From positions 62,001 to 126,000 of the forward strand of contig CALKCK010000003.1 of assembly GCA_938083195.1 (NCBI GenBank): a DNA stretch of 64,000 bases. Direction: 5' to 3'. Below are positions 1-9,987 of this stretch, piece by piece (the first letter of the stretch is position 1; each line of letters starts with the position of its first letter). The DNA is from an uncultured Pirellulaceae bacterium (GTDB taxonomy: Bacteria; Planctomycetota; Planctomycetia; Pirellulales; Pirellulaceae). The notes below the pieces were generated by a model. It was given only the letters and a program-made list of their open reading frames with translations. It was not told the DNA's origin and did no database searches. A program made the translations under genes and the position numbers.

Positions 1-1
1 T

Positions 2-2173
2 GATGGTTCATCCATTTCCAAACGAGATCTACCGTGGGCACTATGCCTCGAAACGGGAGAACCTCAAAGGAATATCGAAATCCAACTCTTGGACCACCAA
101 AAAGAAAAACGAACCTTCAGCGCGAACTGTACCGCTGTAATGTCTTCTGGAACTAAACACGGTGGAGTCCTGATTGGACTCGACGATGTTACCCAGCTAG
201 AAGAGAAGAAAAAAGAACTCGGAGTCGCAAAAGACGCAGCCGAAGCAGCCAACCAGGCGAAAAGTGATTTCCTAGCCAATATGAGTCACGAAATCCGAAC
301 GCCAATGAATGCAATCCTTGGCTTTACCGATGTTTTACGTCGCGGGTATGGCAACCAAAATGATCCGAAAAAGTACCTCAACACGATCCACTCAAGTGGA
401 AAACATCTTCTCGATTTAATCAACGATATTCTCGATTTATCAAAAGTCGAAGCGGGTAAGGTCGAAATTGAAAATATCCCTTGCCAACCGCTGCAAATCA
501 TTCGAGATGTTTTTCACGTCCTCTCTGGCAAGGCGGTCGAAAAATCCATTCAACTTGATTTTGAATCCGCAACGCCAATCCCCGAGACGATCTTCAGTGA
601 TCCACAAAGAATCCGTCAGATTCTAACTAACCTGATTGGCAACGCTATTAAGTTTACTTCCGAAGGAGGCGTTCGCGTGACCGTCAGCCTCCTGGAATCC
701 CAGCCTAGTCAATTGCAAATACAGGTTCGTGATTCTGGAATCGGAATCTCGGATACCCAATTGAATAATATTTTTGATCCATTTGCCCAGGCAGACACCT
801 CGGTCACTCGTCGGTTTGGAGGTACAGGTCTTGGCCTCACAATTAGTAAAAATTTCGCTGAGTTGATGAACGGTGACATTCTTGTTGAAAGTCAAAAAGG
901 GGAAGGCAGTACCTTTACCTTCACAACCGGCACTGGGGATATTTCCGGAACACCACTTGTTCAACCACAAAGCCTCGATGCGACGCAAACCGAACTAGCT
1001 AAGGACTCAATGGTCTGGCAATTCCAGGGCCAGCGAGTGCTCGTCGTGGATGACGGCAAAGAAAATCGGGAACTAGTTCGATTGCTCCTCGAAGAGGTTA
1101 ATCTAGAAGTCACCACCGCAGAAAATGGACAAATTGGTTTTGACAAAGCAATTCAAAATCCATTCGATTTAATCTTTATGGACATGCAAATGCCTGTCAT
1201 GGATGGCTATAGCGCGACTCGTTTACTCCGCGATAATAAAGTCACCACACCAATATATGCATTGACCGCACATGCCATGAAAGGATTTGAAGATGGCTGT
1301 CGCGCGGCGGGTTGCACCGGCTATCTCACCAAGCCAATTGACATTGATAAATTACTGGACACAACTGGTCGCGAATTGAATGGAATAAGAGTGAAATCAG
1401 ACAAAGATATTCCAGCCCACCTCCCAGCGAGCTCAGACCCCGATGAGCGCAAGATAGTTTCCTCACTACCACAAGGCATTCCAGAATTCGATTCCATCAT
1501 TGCGTCGTTTGCGATACGCCTCGACGAGGAAATTGAAAAACTGGATACCGCTATTCAAGAGGGTAACTTCAAACAAGTTGAGCACATTGCCCACTGGCTA
1601 AAAGGCTCTGGTGGTACCGTCGGCTTCAACCAATTTACCGATCCAGCCAAACGCCTGGAACAGTACTCTAAACTACGCGACACCAACGAGATGTTGCTAA
1701 CTCTTGACGAAATCCGTGATCTTTGTTCTAGAATTCAGCCCGACCGAAACGTGCCCTGTAGCCGCAGTAATTCAGCCGATACGACCGTCGCCGCGGGGAC
1801 GCCCCTCGAAGCCACTGAAACGCAGCGTTCTCGGATGAGTTGCCAAGAGTTCCTTCCAGATGCACATGCACAAATCCAAGTGATGCTTGATGCATGGCAG
1901 CAAAAGGACTATGAAAAACTCGGCCGATTAGCAGATGAATTCGCTACCGAAACCCAATCTCTCGGCATCCCACTTCTGCCAGATTACTCACGATCCATGG
2001 CCAATTATTCAACAGAAAAAAACAATCAGGAAATCCACGCTACCTTTCTAAATTTTTGCAACTGGGCCGAAAGCGTGGAAACCCGCCGGACCCAACCAGC
2101 CCCGGCAGTGCAGTCACTCCCTAATTTAGCCATGCCAATGACTAACTTGCCCAACCCAAGTTTGCAGCACTGA
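2..2173 (+). CDS. Hybrid sensor histidine kinase (PAS-HisKA-HATPase-REC-HPt), 5' end outside window
   Basis: The frame is open to the left window edge, so the start is missing. In order: the end of a PAS-like sensor domain, a short coiled coil, HisKA with the phospho-accepting His at 287-289 in M-S-H-E-I-R-T-P-M-N, a HATPase domain with G-T-G-L-G-L near 830, a receiver domain with phospho-Asp at 1181-1183 in F-M-D-M-Q-M-P, and a C-terminal HPt domain with His at 1592-1594 in I-A-H-W-L-K-G. The family autophosphorylates and relays phosphate His-Asp-His to an external response regulator. No such regulator is adjacent, so the signal is unknown. About 190 poorly conserved residues follow the HPt. 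Confidence 0.93.
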   Translation, partial: DGSSISKRDLPWALCLETGEPQRNIEIQLLDHQKEKRTFSANCTAVMSSGTKHGGVLIGLDDVTQLEEKKKELGVAKDAAEAANQAKSDFLANMSHEIRTPMNAILGFTDVLRRGYGNQNDPKKYLNTIHSSGKHLLDLINDILDLSKVEAGKVEIENIPCQPLQIIRDVFHVLSGKAVEKSIQLDFESATPIPETIFSDPQRIRQILTNLIGNAIKFTSEGGVRVTVSLLESQPSQLQIQVRDSGIGISDTQLNNIFDPFAQADTSVTRRFGGTGLGLTISKNFAELMNGDILVESQKGEGSTFTFTTGTGDISGTPLVQPQSLDATQTELAKDSMVWQFQGQRVLVVDDGKENRELVRLLLEEVNLEVTTAENGQIGFDKAIQNPFDLIFMDMQMPVMDGYSATRLLRDNKVTTPIYALTAHAMKGFEDGCRAAGCTGYLTKPIDIDKLLDTTGRELNGIRVKSDKDIPAHLPASSDPDERKIVSSLPQGIPEFDSIIASFAIRLDEEIEKLDTAIQEGNFKQVEHIAHWLKGSGGTVGFNQFTDPAKRLEQYSKLRDTNEMLLTLDEIRDLCSRIQPDRNVPCSRSNSADTTVAAGTPLEATETQRSRMSCQEFLPDAHAQIQVMLDAWQQKDYEKLGRLADEFATETQSLGIPLLPDYSRSMANYSTEKNNQEIHATFLNFCNWAESVETRRTQPAPAVQSLPNLAMPMTNLPNPSLQH

Positions 2174-2216
2174 CTCAAGTTTGCTGCACCGACTCAAGTT
2201 TGCTGCACCGACTCAA
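2157..2216. repeat. 19-bp tandem repeat across the kinase stop codon
   Basis: Two exact 19-bp units (2172-2190 and 2191-2209) follow a diverged copy (about 2157-2171) and precede a partial one. The kinase stop codon lies at the junction of the first units. It looks like simple tandem duplication. Confidence 0.8.
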
Positions 2217-2331
2217 AGACAACCTCTTGGGTTCTAATCGATGCTGGAGAAAAATCGAAAAGCCTAAGGCCGCGAGGCTCAATTGCTCCAGAAAGAAACT
2301 CAATCCTGACGCCAGACATGACGGATTGCCT

Positions 2332-3396
2332 CTAAGCGCAACTACCCTGAGCCTTGTGCATTCGCCCATCCGGATGGCAACCTGGGAGGTCAGAATCATA
2401 GAACTTAGCCAGCACAGATTCCCAATCTTCGCGGGTACGAACTTTCACAAAGGCTGATCTCACCGAATTGTGTTCGGGATGGAGAATAGAATATTTAATT
2501 CCAAATTTCCTCATCAATTGTCCTACACGACTCTCACCGTACAGCGATTCCGCCAACTGGTAATGTTCAGACATTACCTCTCGCTGCTCACGGAGCGAAG
2601 GTGCCTCAGGCAAAGGTGAACCCTCGGCCAAAGCGCGTGCCTGTTGGAATATCCAAGGATTACCAATCGCGCCTCGAGCAACGGTTACGCCGTCGACACC
2701 AGTTTGCTCAATCATGTCGAGACAATCCTGAGCAGTAAACAAATCACCGCTACCTAAAATAACTTTGTCACCAACGTGCTGTTTCAATTCCTTTAAAAAC
2801 TGCCATTTACTCGGACCGACATAACGCTGAGTCACCGTCCGTCCGTGCACGGTAATTGCCGCGATCCCCAACTCAAATGCTCCGTCAAGTATTTCAAAAA
2901 AGTTATCACGACTTTCAGCCGAGTCATCGATACCACGGCGCATTTTTACCGTTACCGGAATCTCGGCAGGCACGTTATCGCGAGTCTGTTTAACAATCTC
3001 TAACGCAACTTTTGGTTGACTAAGATGAAATCCACCCCGGCAACGGCCAAGTACTTTTTTCACCGGACAACCAAAATTAATATCGATCACATCAAAACCA
3101 GCTTCCACCAACTTCATCGCCCCCAAAGCAAATTGCTCAGGTTCGGCACCCATCAGTTGCCCACCAACGGGGTGCTCTTCCTCAGAAATATGCAAAAAAT
3201 GGCTCGTCCGCTTTCGCTCTTTCAAATTAACTAGAAATTCATCCAGCATGACTTCGCAAATTGAATACGGTGCACCAAGGCGTCGAGCGATCACTCGCAT
3301 TGGCCAATCGCTGTACCCAGACAAAGCAGCCTGCACGATTGGAAAACCGATTTCGACGGATCCAAGTTTCAGTGGTTTTAGACTTACAGATTCCAT
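2332..3396 (-). CDS. dus: tRNA-dihydrouridine synthase (DusB-like)
   Basis: A 354-residue FMN-dependent TIM-barrel enzyme that reduces uridines in the tRNA D-loop. Visible marks: the N-terminal barrel strand F-P-I-V-Q-A-A-L-S-G-Y-S-D, the catalytic Cys110 in D-I-N-F-G-C-P-V-K-K-V, V-K-M-R-R-G, T-V-H-G-R-T, and the phosphate-binding G-V-T-V-A-R-G-A-I-G-N-P-W. The chosen ATG at 3396 leads directly into the barrel; 17 upstream in-frame residues are dropped as non-conserved. It is transcribed alone, convergent with the kinase. The Dus subfamily (A/B/C) cannot be fixed by eye. Confidence 0.93.
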   Translation of the reverse strand: MESVSLKPLKLGSVEIGFPIVQAALSGYSDWPMRVIARRLGAPYSICEVMLDEFLVNLKERKRTSHFLHISEEEHPVGGQLMGAEPEQFALGAMKLVEAGFDVIDINFGCPVKKVLGRCRGGFHLSQPKVALEIVKQTRDNVPAEIPVTVKMRRGIDDSAESRDNFFEILDGAFELGIAAITVHGRTVTQRYVGPSKWQFLKELKQHVGDKVILGSGDLFTAQDCLDMIEQTGVDGVTVARGAIGNPWIFQQARALAEGSPLPEAPSLREQREVMSEHYQLAESLYGESRVGQLMRKFGIKYSILHPEHNSVRSAFVKVRTREDWESVLAKFYDSDLPGCHPDGRMHKAQGSCA

Positions 3397-3708
3397 AGAA
3401 TTTGTTGAAAACAGGGAGTTTTTAGCAATTGAGCACTGGGGTCGCAAAAAAGAATGTCACATTTTTGCCAACCAAAACCCAAATCTGGATTAAGAAAACA
3501 AACAGGATTAGTTAATCTCTTGTTATCTTACGACGATTTGCCATTCTGAGAAAGAGTTGTCCTTTGGCGAATTTGGCAAGTTCTCTTTTTGTTGCTCAAA
3601 TTCGAACAACCAGGTGCTTTCCGGGAAATTTCATCGTCCACCACCGCCTTTCAATTCACAACTCAAATCTGCGATTTTGTTAAACTGAAACATCGGAGAG
3701 TCTTTGTC

Positions 3709-4209
3709 ATGGAAACAGTAATAGAAAGCCTCATCACTTGGTGGCCATTCTGGCTGGGCCTGGCAATTCTCGCCGCCTTGATCCTTCTGATGCAAATCTG
3801 GGCACTTCCCCGAAATCTGCCCTACCTTGCCCGCGGTCAACTCGTAACCAAAAGCGAACTGAAATTCTACAAATCACTTTCAAAAGCAGTTCAAGACGAT
3901 TTTCAAATATTTGCCATGGTTAGGATTGCCGACTTATTACGAGTCGAAAAAAACAACAAACACCGTCGCAAATGGCTCAACAAAATTCTGGCCAAACATA
4001 TTGATTTTGTTCTGTGTGACCCTGGCACTCTCAAACCTTTGGTCTGTATCGAACTCGATGACATCTCGCACCAAAGACCGGACCGAATCGAAAGAGACAA
4101 ATTCGTAAATCAAGCTTTTAAATCAGCTCAACTTCCGTTGCTTAGGATTCCTACACAACCAGAATATCGGTCTCGGGAAATCCGTGAACTAATCGAGAGC
4201 GTCCGTTAG
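3709..4209 (+). CDS. DUF2726 domain protein with N-terminal membrane anchor
   Basis: A 166-residue protein starting at ATG 3709. One transmembrane helix (about residues 10-30, rich in L/I/A) is followed by a DUF2726 domain: L-V-T-K-S-E-L-K-F-Y near residue 45, then K-H-I-D-F-V-L-C-D and C-I-E-L-D-D-I-S-H. DUF2726 is thought to have a restriction-endonuclease-like fold, and the spaced acidic residues D-F-V and I-E-L-D-D fit that. The substrate is unknown. The reading frame extends upstream to 3589, but that part lacks domain similarity. Confidence 0.8.
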   Translation: METVIESLITWWPFWLGLAILAALILLMQIWALPRNLPYLARGQLVTKSELKFYKSLSKAVQDDFQIFAMVRIADLLRVEKNNKHRRKWLNKILAKHIDFVLCDPGTLKPLVCIELDDISHQRPDRIERDKFVNQAFKSAQLPLLRIPTQPEYRSREIRELIESVR

Positions 4210-4394
4210 GCTAAGACTCAACTCGCAACGCTGAATAATAAAAATTGGGAACCATCCTTTAATTCGGTCGCGCAGGCAGCATGAACCACTTCAGTTCGAT
4301 CCCCCCTACCTTACCCTTCGCATAGTTTTAGCTAAACTTTCGAATCCTCCTCAATCCACCGTCTTCACTTTTAACACACCGTTTAATTTTAGTT

Positions 4395-4802
4395 ATGAGC
4401 GATTTCCCCAAACGTGCTGCTGTTGCCGTGATTGTTGATGGGCCTCAGTTTCTGACCATTCTCCGGTCGCAGTCGGTGCGTGCTCCGGGGCAAATCTGTT
4501 TCCCGGGTGGTGGAATTGAATTGGCCGAGTCGCCCCAGGCAGCCACCGTTCGGGAGATGCGTGAAGAGCTCGGAGTCAACGTCATTGCCCAAAAAGAAAT
4601 CTGGAAAAGCGTATCGCCACGAGGTCTTGAAATTCACTGGTGGAAAACAGTCATCGAAATTGGGCAAACAATCATTCCGAATCCTGACGAAGTCGAGTCA
4701 TTCAATTGGCTGTCCGCCAGCGAAATAGTTGCCTGCTCAAATTTACTAGATAGCAACCGCTGCTTTTTCGAAGCCCTTGAAAATGGGGATTTCTCTATTT
4801 GA
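4395..4802 (+). CDS. NUDIX hydrolase
   Basis: A 135-residue single-domain protein. The Nudix box G-x5-E-x7-R-E-x-R-E-E-L-G-V is complete at residues 39-61, so metal-dependent nucleoside-diphosphate-X hydrolysis is expected. The substrate (for example CoA, ADP-ribose or a damaged dNTP) cannot be told. The upstream I-C-F-P-G-G-G resembles CoA-type Nudix enzymes, but no CoA-specific motif is clear. ATG 4395 follows an A/T-rich leader without a strong Shine-Dalgarno. Confidence 0.9.
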   Translation: MSDFPKRAAVAVIVDGPQFLTILRSQSVRAPGQICFPGGGIELAESPQAATVREMREELGVNVIAQKEIWKSVSPRGLEIHWWKTVIEIGQTIIPNPDEVESFNWLSASEIVACSNLLDSNRCFFEALENGDFSI

Positions 4803-5349
4803 AATCCGGATGGACTCAACAATAGATTTCAACGTTTTCAAACCCGCTTCTCACCTACAGGTTTACTCAAAGACTCTGCCATTTTGCGAAGTCACCGCCT
4901 TGCAACCAAAAGTTTTTGGCTTCCTTCATCATGGCTGTGTCGCGGCGCGGGATCTTCGCTAAAACTTATTGGGGGTTCACTGATGGTTCCGGCGTCTACA
5001 CCATGGTGCATAGCGTAGACAGCAACATGACCATCGTCGGCTCCCATCAAGTGCCTATCGTCAGGTTAAGGTTGTTGAGCCAGGTTAAAGGTTGTTGATC
5101 GAGGCCTAGCATTTTCTTACATTCGTTTTGGTTTAGCTTGTTCTCTAAGAATGCAATTCGTAGATCCACGCGAGATCGCGTGTCCCAGTGCTTAAGTCAA
5201 CGCCCTTGAAACCTTGATAATAATTCGAGCGCAATAGCCTTGCGAAAGAATTGATCGGGGCTGGTGCTTATGCTCGTCGAAGCCGACCATCATTCCGTTA
5301 CAGGATCTGAATAATCACCTGATAGCCGCAAGCTTTTAATCAAATTGTC
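4803..5349. other. Intergenic region, no gene seen
   Basis: No convincing coding sequence on either strand. A diverged direct repeat around caggttaaggttgttga occurs at 5061-5098. Nothing else stands out. Confidence 0.6.
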
Positions 5350-5748
5350 TTACCAACAGATGGTTGAACTGTTCGCTTTAGTTCGAGCAACTAGAAGATT
5401 TCTTTCGCGAAGAATCATCCGAACCGGCTCAAATACATAGCGGTAAGTTTCATACAAAGCACTGAATCGCTGATTGAATTCAGCGAACGCGTCCAAGTTT
5501 TCCCAACCGTTGGCTGAGAGAATTACTTCGACTTCACCGACCAGCTTGGGTATGGATTCTAAATTAATGATGTCAGGCGTGACTTTCAGGATGTCATTGT
5601 TGAGGATTTCCGTTTTGTTGCCGTTCAGAGCAAAACGCACCTCGAGAATCGATTGGCTAACTGGTGACACTGCAGTTTGGCACCCGCGTCGGCAAAAGAA
5701 GCCATGAATTGGACGAAATTTGCGTTCAATCGACTTTCTAGGCAGCAT
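5350..5748 (-). CDS. Hypothetical protein, doubtful
   Basis: An open frame of 132 codons. Residues from about 33 onward look protein-like (alternating hydrophobics, a helical acidic/aromatic stretch ending in V-R-M-I-L-R-E-R). The first 30 residues are Cys/Arg-rich and less convincing, so the true start may be internal. No family is recognised. It is divergent from rpsB and its 5' end abuts the rpsB promoter candidate. It could be a gene remnant. Confidence 0.35.
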   Translation of the reverse strand: MLPRKSIERKFRPIHGFFCRRGCQTAVSPVSQSILEVRFALNGNKTEILNNDILKVTPDIINLESIPKLVGEVEVILSANGWENLDAFAEFNQRFSALYETYRYVFEPVRMILRERNLLVARTKANSSTICW

Positions 5749-5754
5749 TTACGA

Positions 5755-5783
5755 TTGTAAAAGCCCTGACGAACCGATATAGT
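5755..5783 (+). promoter_or_regulatory. Candidate sigma-70-type promoter for rpsB-tsf
   Basis: TTGTAA at 5755-5760 and TATAGT at 5778-5783 with a 17-bp spacer, about 130 bp upstream of the rpsB start. No other promoter-like pair this good is seen in the leader. Confidence 0.5.
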
Positions 5784-5915
5784 TTTCGTTCCTAGAGTGT
5801 GGGATTTCCCTACGCAAAACAGTTTAAACCCTTTTGATCCCATCGGTGCTGCTCCTGCCATAAGGACAGTAAAGGCATTTATTGCTGAGAAAACCGGTAG
5901 TGATGGAGTAAATTC

Positions 5916-6698
5916 ATGGCAAATGCGCTAGTTCAAGATCTTATTGATGCGGGTGTTCACTTCGGCCACAGAGCCAGTCGCTGGAACCCAAAAATGTCGC
6001 CGTACATCTACGGTCGAAAAAACCAAATCCACATCATGGATATCCGAGAAACGGTACGTGGACTCTTACGAGCCAAAAAGTACGTTTCTCAAGTCGCCAG
6101 TGGCGGTAGTCTCGTGTTGTTCGTTGGTACCAAACGCCAAGCCTCCGCTGCAGTTCAACGCGAAGCAGAGCGTTGTGGTATGCCTTACGTTAGCGAACGT
6201 TGGCTCGGTGGAGCTCTGACAAACTTCCGCACCATTCGCAGTCGAATGGGCCGATTGGAAGAACTCGAAGAAATCCGTGGCAGCGAGAAACTGGAAGGTT
6301 ACTCAAAGAAGGCACAGTCATCTTTGAATCGTGAATTCCGAAAAATCCACCGGAACCTGAACGGAATCCGTACGATGAATCGCAAGCCCGAATGCTTGAT
6401 CATCGTGGATCCAAACAAGGAAAAGAACGCCGTTCTTGAAGCCAAAAAATTAGGCATCACCACGGTTTCCTTGATCGATACGAACTGTAACCCGGATTTA
6501 ATCGACTTGCCGATCCCCGGTAACGATGACGGTATTCGTTCGATTGAATTAATCATGAGCCACATGGCTGACGCCGTTCTAGCAGGCCGAAAAGCAATCG
6601 TTGCTAAAAACGAAGGCAAGGAAGCAGCCGCCAAGACGGATGCGGCTCCAAAAGCCGACGCGGTTCCTGATAAAGATGCCGAAGAAACAGCAGTTTAA
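5916..6698 (+). CDS. rpsB: 30S ribosomal protein S2
   Basis: A 260-residue uS2. Diagnostic N-terminus [10 protein letters not shown], followed by [11 protein letters not shown], then the [10 protein letters not shown] region and the [18 protein letters not shown] motif. The C-terminus has an Ala/Lys/Asp-rich tail of about 30 residues, a common low-complexity extension. First gene of the canonical rpsB-tsf-pyrH-frr order. Confidence 0.98.
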   Translation: MANALVQDLIDAGVHFGHRASRWNPKMSPYIYGRKNQIHIMDIRETVRGLLRAKKYVSQVASGGSLVLFVGTKRQASAAVQREAERCGMPYVSERWLGGALTNFRTIRSRMGRLEELEEIRGSEKLEGYSKKAQSSLNREFRKIHRNLNGIRTMNRKPECLIIVDPNKEKNAVLEAKKLGITTVSLIDTNCNPDLIDLPIPGNDDGIRSIELIMSHMADAVLAGRKAIVAKNEGKEAAAKTDAAPKADAVPDKDAEETAV

Positions 6699-6931
6699 TT
6701 CGGACGGCTTACTATTGAAAAAACAACTGACAGGGCTCCTCACGAGCCCAGTCGGTTCTTCAACTCAGATAGAAATCAAACGAACGATTTTCCCTTTAGC
6801 TGCGAGATTCCAGCAATCGAAAATCAATCATATCCCCTGACGACACCGGTAACACGCATACCGGGCTGCAAGTGATTCGAATCGATTCACTGCAACTGTC
6901 GCGACATTTGATACCAAGAGAAGGAAAAACA

Positions 6932-7921
6932 ATGAGCGTAACCATTTCAGCCAAAGACGTCAGCGAATTGAGAAAAGCGACGGGCGCCGGGATGATGGAC
7001 TGCAAGGAAGCACTAAAAGAATCCGGTGGCGACATCGAAGGTGCACTCGACTTCCTCCGCAAAAAAGGCCAAAAAGTGGCGGCGAAGCGTGCCGGCCGCG
7101 ATGCCAATGAAGGCGTTGTCGTTGCACTCACCAACGAGGCAGGCGACACCGGCATCATTCTCGCACTCAGCTGCGAAACTGACTTCGTGGCCAAGAACGA
7201 AGATTTTATTGCGTTTGCCAACAGTATCGGCCAGATGGCTCTGGAAAATCTTCCAGAAACCAAAGAGGAGCTATTAGCGCTGCCTTACGAAGGTACACCT
7301 CTTGCCGAAAAACTCGTGGAGCAAACTGGAAAGATCGGTGAAAAACTCGAGATTTCTGGCTACGGAAAAATGAGCGGTGAAAACATCGCCACTTACATCC
7401 ACGCCGGTAGCAAAATTGGCGTCGCCGTCTCTTACAAAGCTGGAGGCAATGATGAAGCTGCTAAATTCTTCCGCAGTATCGCCATGCACATCGCAGCGAT
7501 GAACCCTGTGATTCTTTCTCCAGAAGAGTTTGACGCCGATTTCGTCGCCAAAGAGACTGAAGTCATCCAAGCTCAAATCAAAGCCGAAAATGACCTCAAT
7601 GAATCTGAGAACCTCGGTAAACCGATGAAGAACGTACCGCTATTCGGTAGCAAACTGCAATTGACTCCCGAGGTCATGGCGCAGGCAGAAGCCGACATCA
7701 AAGCGCAATTAGAGGCAGAAGGAAAACCTGAGAAGATTTGGGACAAAATCGTTCCTGGAAAACTCGAACGCTTCATCGCCGACAATACGCTACTCGACCA
7801 AGAGCGCTGTCTTCTTAGCCAGTTCTTTGCGTTGGACGACAGCAAAACTGTTTTGGCAGCCATCCACGACTTCGCCGAGAATGCCGAAATCGTAAAGTTT
7901 CAGCGATTGTCGGTTGGTTAA
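6932..7921 (+). CDS. tsf: Translation elongation factor Ts
   Basis: A 329-residue EF-Ts, the nucleotide-exchange factor for EF-Tu. The N-terminal UBA-like helices carry L-R-K-A-T-G-A-G-M-M-D-C-K-E-A-L, and the core has C-E-T-D-F-V-A-K-N-E-D-F, the residues that contact EF-Tu. ATG 6932 is chosen because it is preceded by agaagga at Shine-Dalgarno distance and gives the conserved N-terminus; the frame extends 20 codons upstream. It is longer than E. coli EF-Ts owing to an insertion around residues 220-250. Confidence 0.98.
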   Translation: MSVTISAKDVSELRKATGAGMMDCKEALKESGGDIEGALDFLRKKGQKVAAKRAGRDANEGVVVALTNEAGDTGIILALSCETDFVAKNEDFIAFANSIGQMALENLPETKEELLALPYEGTPLAEKLVEQTGKIGEKLEISGYGKMSGENIATYIHAGSKIGVAVSYKAGGNDEAAKFFRSIAMHIAAMNPVILSPEEFDADFVAKETEVIQAQIKAENDLNESENLGKPMKNVPLFGSKLQLTPEVMAQAEADIKAQLEAEGKPEKIWDKIVPGKLERFIADNTLLDQERCLLSQFFALDDSKTVLAAIHDFAENAEIVKFQRLSVG

Positions 7922-7968
7922 AGCAACCCAGACAATTAAATATCCGACAAATTAATAGTTGTCGCAGA

Positions 7969-7995
7969 AGCCCTGCTGTTTGCAGGGCTTTTTTT
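7969..7995 (+). terminator. Rho-independent terminator after tsf
   Basis: Perfect stem agccctgc/gcagggct with a short loop, followed by a run of T. It lies about 50 bp after the tsf stop and separates rpsB-tsf from pyrH. Confidence 0.9.
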
Positions 7996-8128
7996 GTATT
8001 CTAATTAAGTCTGGCCAGGGAACCTTTACCTGATAAAGCGAACCACGCCGCTCGATCAGCAATCCTTCAAGGATGGCACCTGCTCGCCCAATTTTTGACA
8101 ACGACTATCTGAACCCCACAACAATCGA

Positions 8129-8872
8129 ATGACGCAAACGGCAAAATACAAACGAATCATCCTGAAATTGTCAGGCGAGAGTTTCAGTCCCTCCGGAGAA
8201 CGAGGGATCAGCATGGAAGAAGTTGTTCACATCTCCCAACAAATAAGTGAAGCACAACAACTTGGATGTCAGATTGCCGTCGTCATTGGTGGTGGCAACA
8301 TCCTCCGCGGCAGCCAATTCAAAGCAAAAAACAAAGTTGTCCACGAAGCCACCGCACACTACATGGGCATGATGGCCACAATTATTAACGGCCTCGCTCT
8401 TCAGGATGCACTGGAATCCGTCGGTTGCCAAACGCGATTGATGAGCGCCATTAAAATGGATGGCGTTTGCGAACCGTATATTCGTCGACGTGCACACCGG
8501 CATCTTGAAAAAGGACGTATTGTCATTTTGGGCGCTGGCACCGGAGGCCCCTTTGTCACCACCGACACCGCCGCTGCGTTGCGAAGCATGGAACTGGAAG
8601 CAGACATTCTTATGAAGGCCACGCGCGTTGATGGTGTCTACAGTGAGGATCCTGAAAAGAACCCCCACGCTATGCTCTACTCAGAACTTGAATTCCAAAC
8701 TTGCATTGAGAAAAACCTTCGCGTCATGGACTCCACCGCAATCTCCCATTGCATGGAACATAACATGCCCCTGATGGTCTTTAATTTTCGCAAAGACGGA
8801 AACATCATCAAAGCAGTTCTTGGTGAAAAAGTCGGTACCATCGTCAGCAACAACCCCGTTGCGGCCAAATAG
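8129..8872 (+). CDS. pyrH: Uridylate kinase (UMP kinase)
   Basis: A 247-residue member of the amino-acid-kinase fold that phosphorylates UMP to UDP. Visible: the N-terminal [12 protein letters not shown] loop, [10 protein letters not shown], the UMP-binding [26 protein letters not shown], and K-A-T-R-V-D-G-V-Y. Length and order fit bacterial PyrH exactly. It lies between the tsf terminator and a likely promoter for frr. Confidence 0.98.
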   Translation: MTQTAKYKRIILKLSGESFSPSGERGISMEEVVHISQQISEAQQLGCQIAVVIGGGNILRGSQFKAKNKVVHEATAHYMGMMATIINGLALQDALESVGCQTRLMSAIKMDGVCEPYIRRRAHRHLEKGRIVILGAGTGGPFVTTDTAAALRSMELEADILMKATRVDGVYSEDPEKNPHAMLYSELEFQTCIEKNLRVMDSTAISHCMEHNMPLMVFNFRKDGNIIKAVLGEKVGTIVSNNPVAAK

Positions 8873-8914
8873 AAATACTAACCAAATCGGCAACGATTTA
8901 TAGAGCTTCCCTTG

Positions 8915-8944
8915 TCGACACAAATGGGAAATTACGCGTATAAT
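8915..8944 (+). promoter_or_regulatory. Candidate promoter for frr
   Basis: A perfect TATAAT at 8939-8944 with TCGACA 18 bp upstream (8915-8920), about 110 bp before the frr start. It suggests frr can be transcribed independently of pyrH. Confidence 0.45.
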
Positions 8945-9054
8945 TGGAAATCTCTCGGCGAACCTGGGATTCAATTTTCGCATCCCAAATCAGTCGATCG
9001 TCGTGATTTCGATAAATTAATAAAAAACAGTAGTTTTACTGAACGGAGAAACCT

Positions 9055-9615
9055 ATGCCTGCCACCGCAATCATTGAAGATGCCGAACAGAGGATGGATA
9101 AAGCAATTGAGGTTTTGAAAAAAAGCCTCAGTGGAATTCGGACCGGCCGAGCCAACCCCGGACTTGTGGATTCCCTTCGAGTCGATGTCTATGGATCTCC
9201 CACGCCGATTAAGCAAGTCGCTCAGGTGGGTGCTCCGGAACCAACCCAAATTGTCATTCGCCCCTACGATACGGGGATCATCAAGGAAATCGAAAAGGCA
9301 ATTGTTGCCAGTGACCTAGGATTCAATCCCCAAAACGACGGTCGCGTGGTGCGAATTAACATTCCACCACTCTCCACCGATGTGAGAAAAAAGATGGTCA
9401 ATCGAATCAAAGAACTGACTGAAGAGGCGAAGATTTCGATTCGAAACGTTCGGCGCGACGGCAACAAGGCAGCAGACGTTGCAGAAAAAGACAAGACGCT
9501 CTCGGAAGACCAAAGGGATGACGTAAAAGATCAGGTTCAAGAACTGACTAAGAAATTTGAGATTCAGGCTCAGGAAATTGCGAAAGCCAGAGAATCTGAA
9601 GTCATGGAAGATTAA
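9055..9615 (+). CDS. frr: Ribosome recycling factor
   Basis: 186 residues, the usual RRF length. The protein splits post-termination ribosomes together with EF-G. Typical features: M-D-K-A-I-E-V-L-K-K, L-S-G-I-R-T-G-R-A-N-P-G-L-V, then I-R-P-Y-D-T, L-G-F-N-P-Q-N-D-G-R-V-V-R-I-N-I-P-P-L, and the C-terminal charged helix. A strong Shine-Dalgarno (acggaga) precedes ATG 9055. Confidence 0.98.
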   Translation: MPATAIIEDAEQRMDKAIEVLKKSLSGIRTGRANPGLVDSLRVDVYGSPTPIKQVAQVGAPEPTQIVIRPYDTGIIKEIEKAIVASDLGFNPQNDGRVVRINIPPLSTDVRKKMVNRIKELTEEAKISIRNVRRDGNKAADVAEKDKTLSEDQRDDVKDQVQELTKKFEIQAQEIAKARESEVMED

Positions 9616-9640
9616 TCCAACCTTTACCAACAGCACTTCA

Positions 9641-9676
9641 AAGGGCTTAGACCATCCGGTCTGAGCCCTTTTTTTG
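9641..9676 (+). terminator. Rho-independent terminator after frr
   Basis: Stem aagggcttagacc/ggtctgagccctt (one mismatch) with an atcc loop and seven T residues, ending the translation gene block. Confidence 0.92.
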
Positions 9677-9987
9677 TTTATTTAACAAACGTGAAAATAC
9701 CGGTCGATTGCCCGAACGCCGAAGGAATGTGCAATCGTTACTCGTCCAAAAACACCTGAAACCCCCTAATTGAGGGTATTGCAGGCAAGCATCCTGAAGC
9801 TGCTGCCTCCAAAATAGTCAAGCTATAACGGTCGGTCAAAGAATGCCTTTTAACTAAGTATTCACGGTAAAAACTAACCTATTGAATTCACCGCCCACAA
9901 CACTCCGAATGCTGATGGTATCTGAAAACATTTTTTACACAGAAGCGCAACTCGCACTTCGACGTGACCTACTGGTTGGAGTACCCC
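9677..9987. other. Intergenic region, no gene seen
   Basis: About 310 bp between the frr terminator and the next gene. No coding signal. It presumably holds the promoter of the downstream secreted protein; no clear hexamer pair was found. Confidence 0.6.

Noticed and set aside
8113..8136. Extra N-terminal codons or a different pyrH start
   Set aside because: ATG 8129 gives the normal family N-terminus and length.
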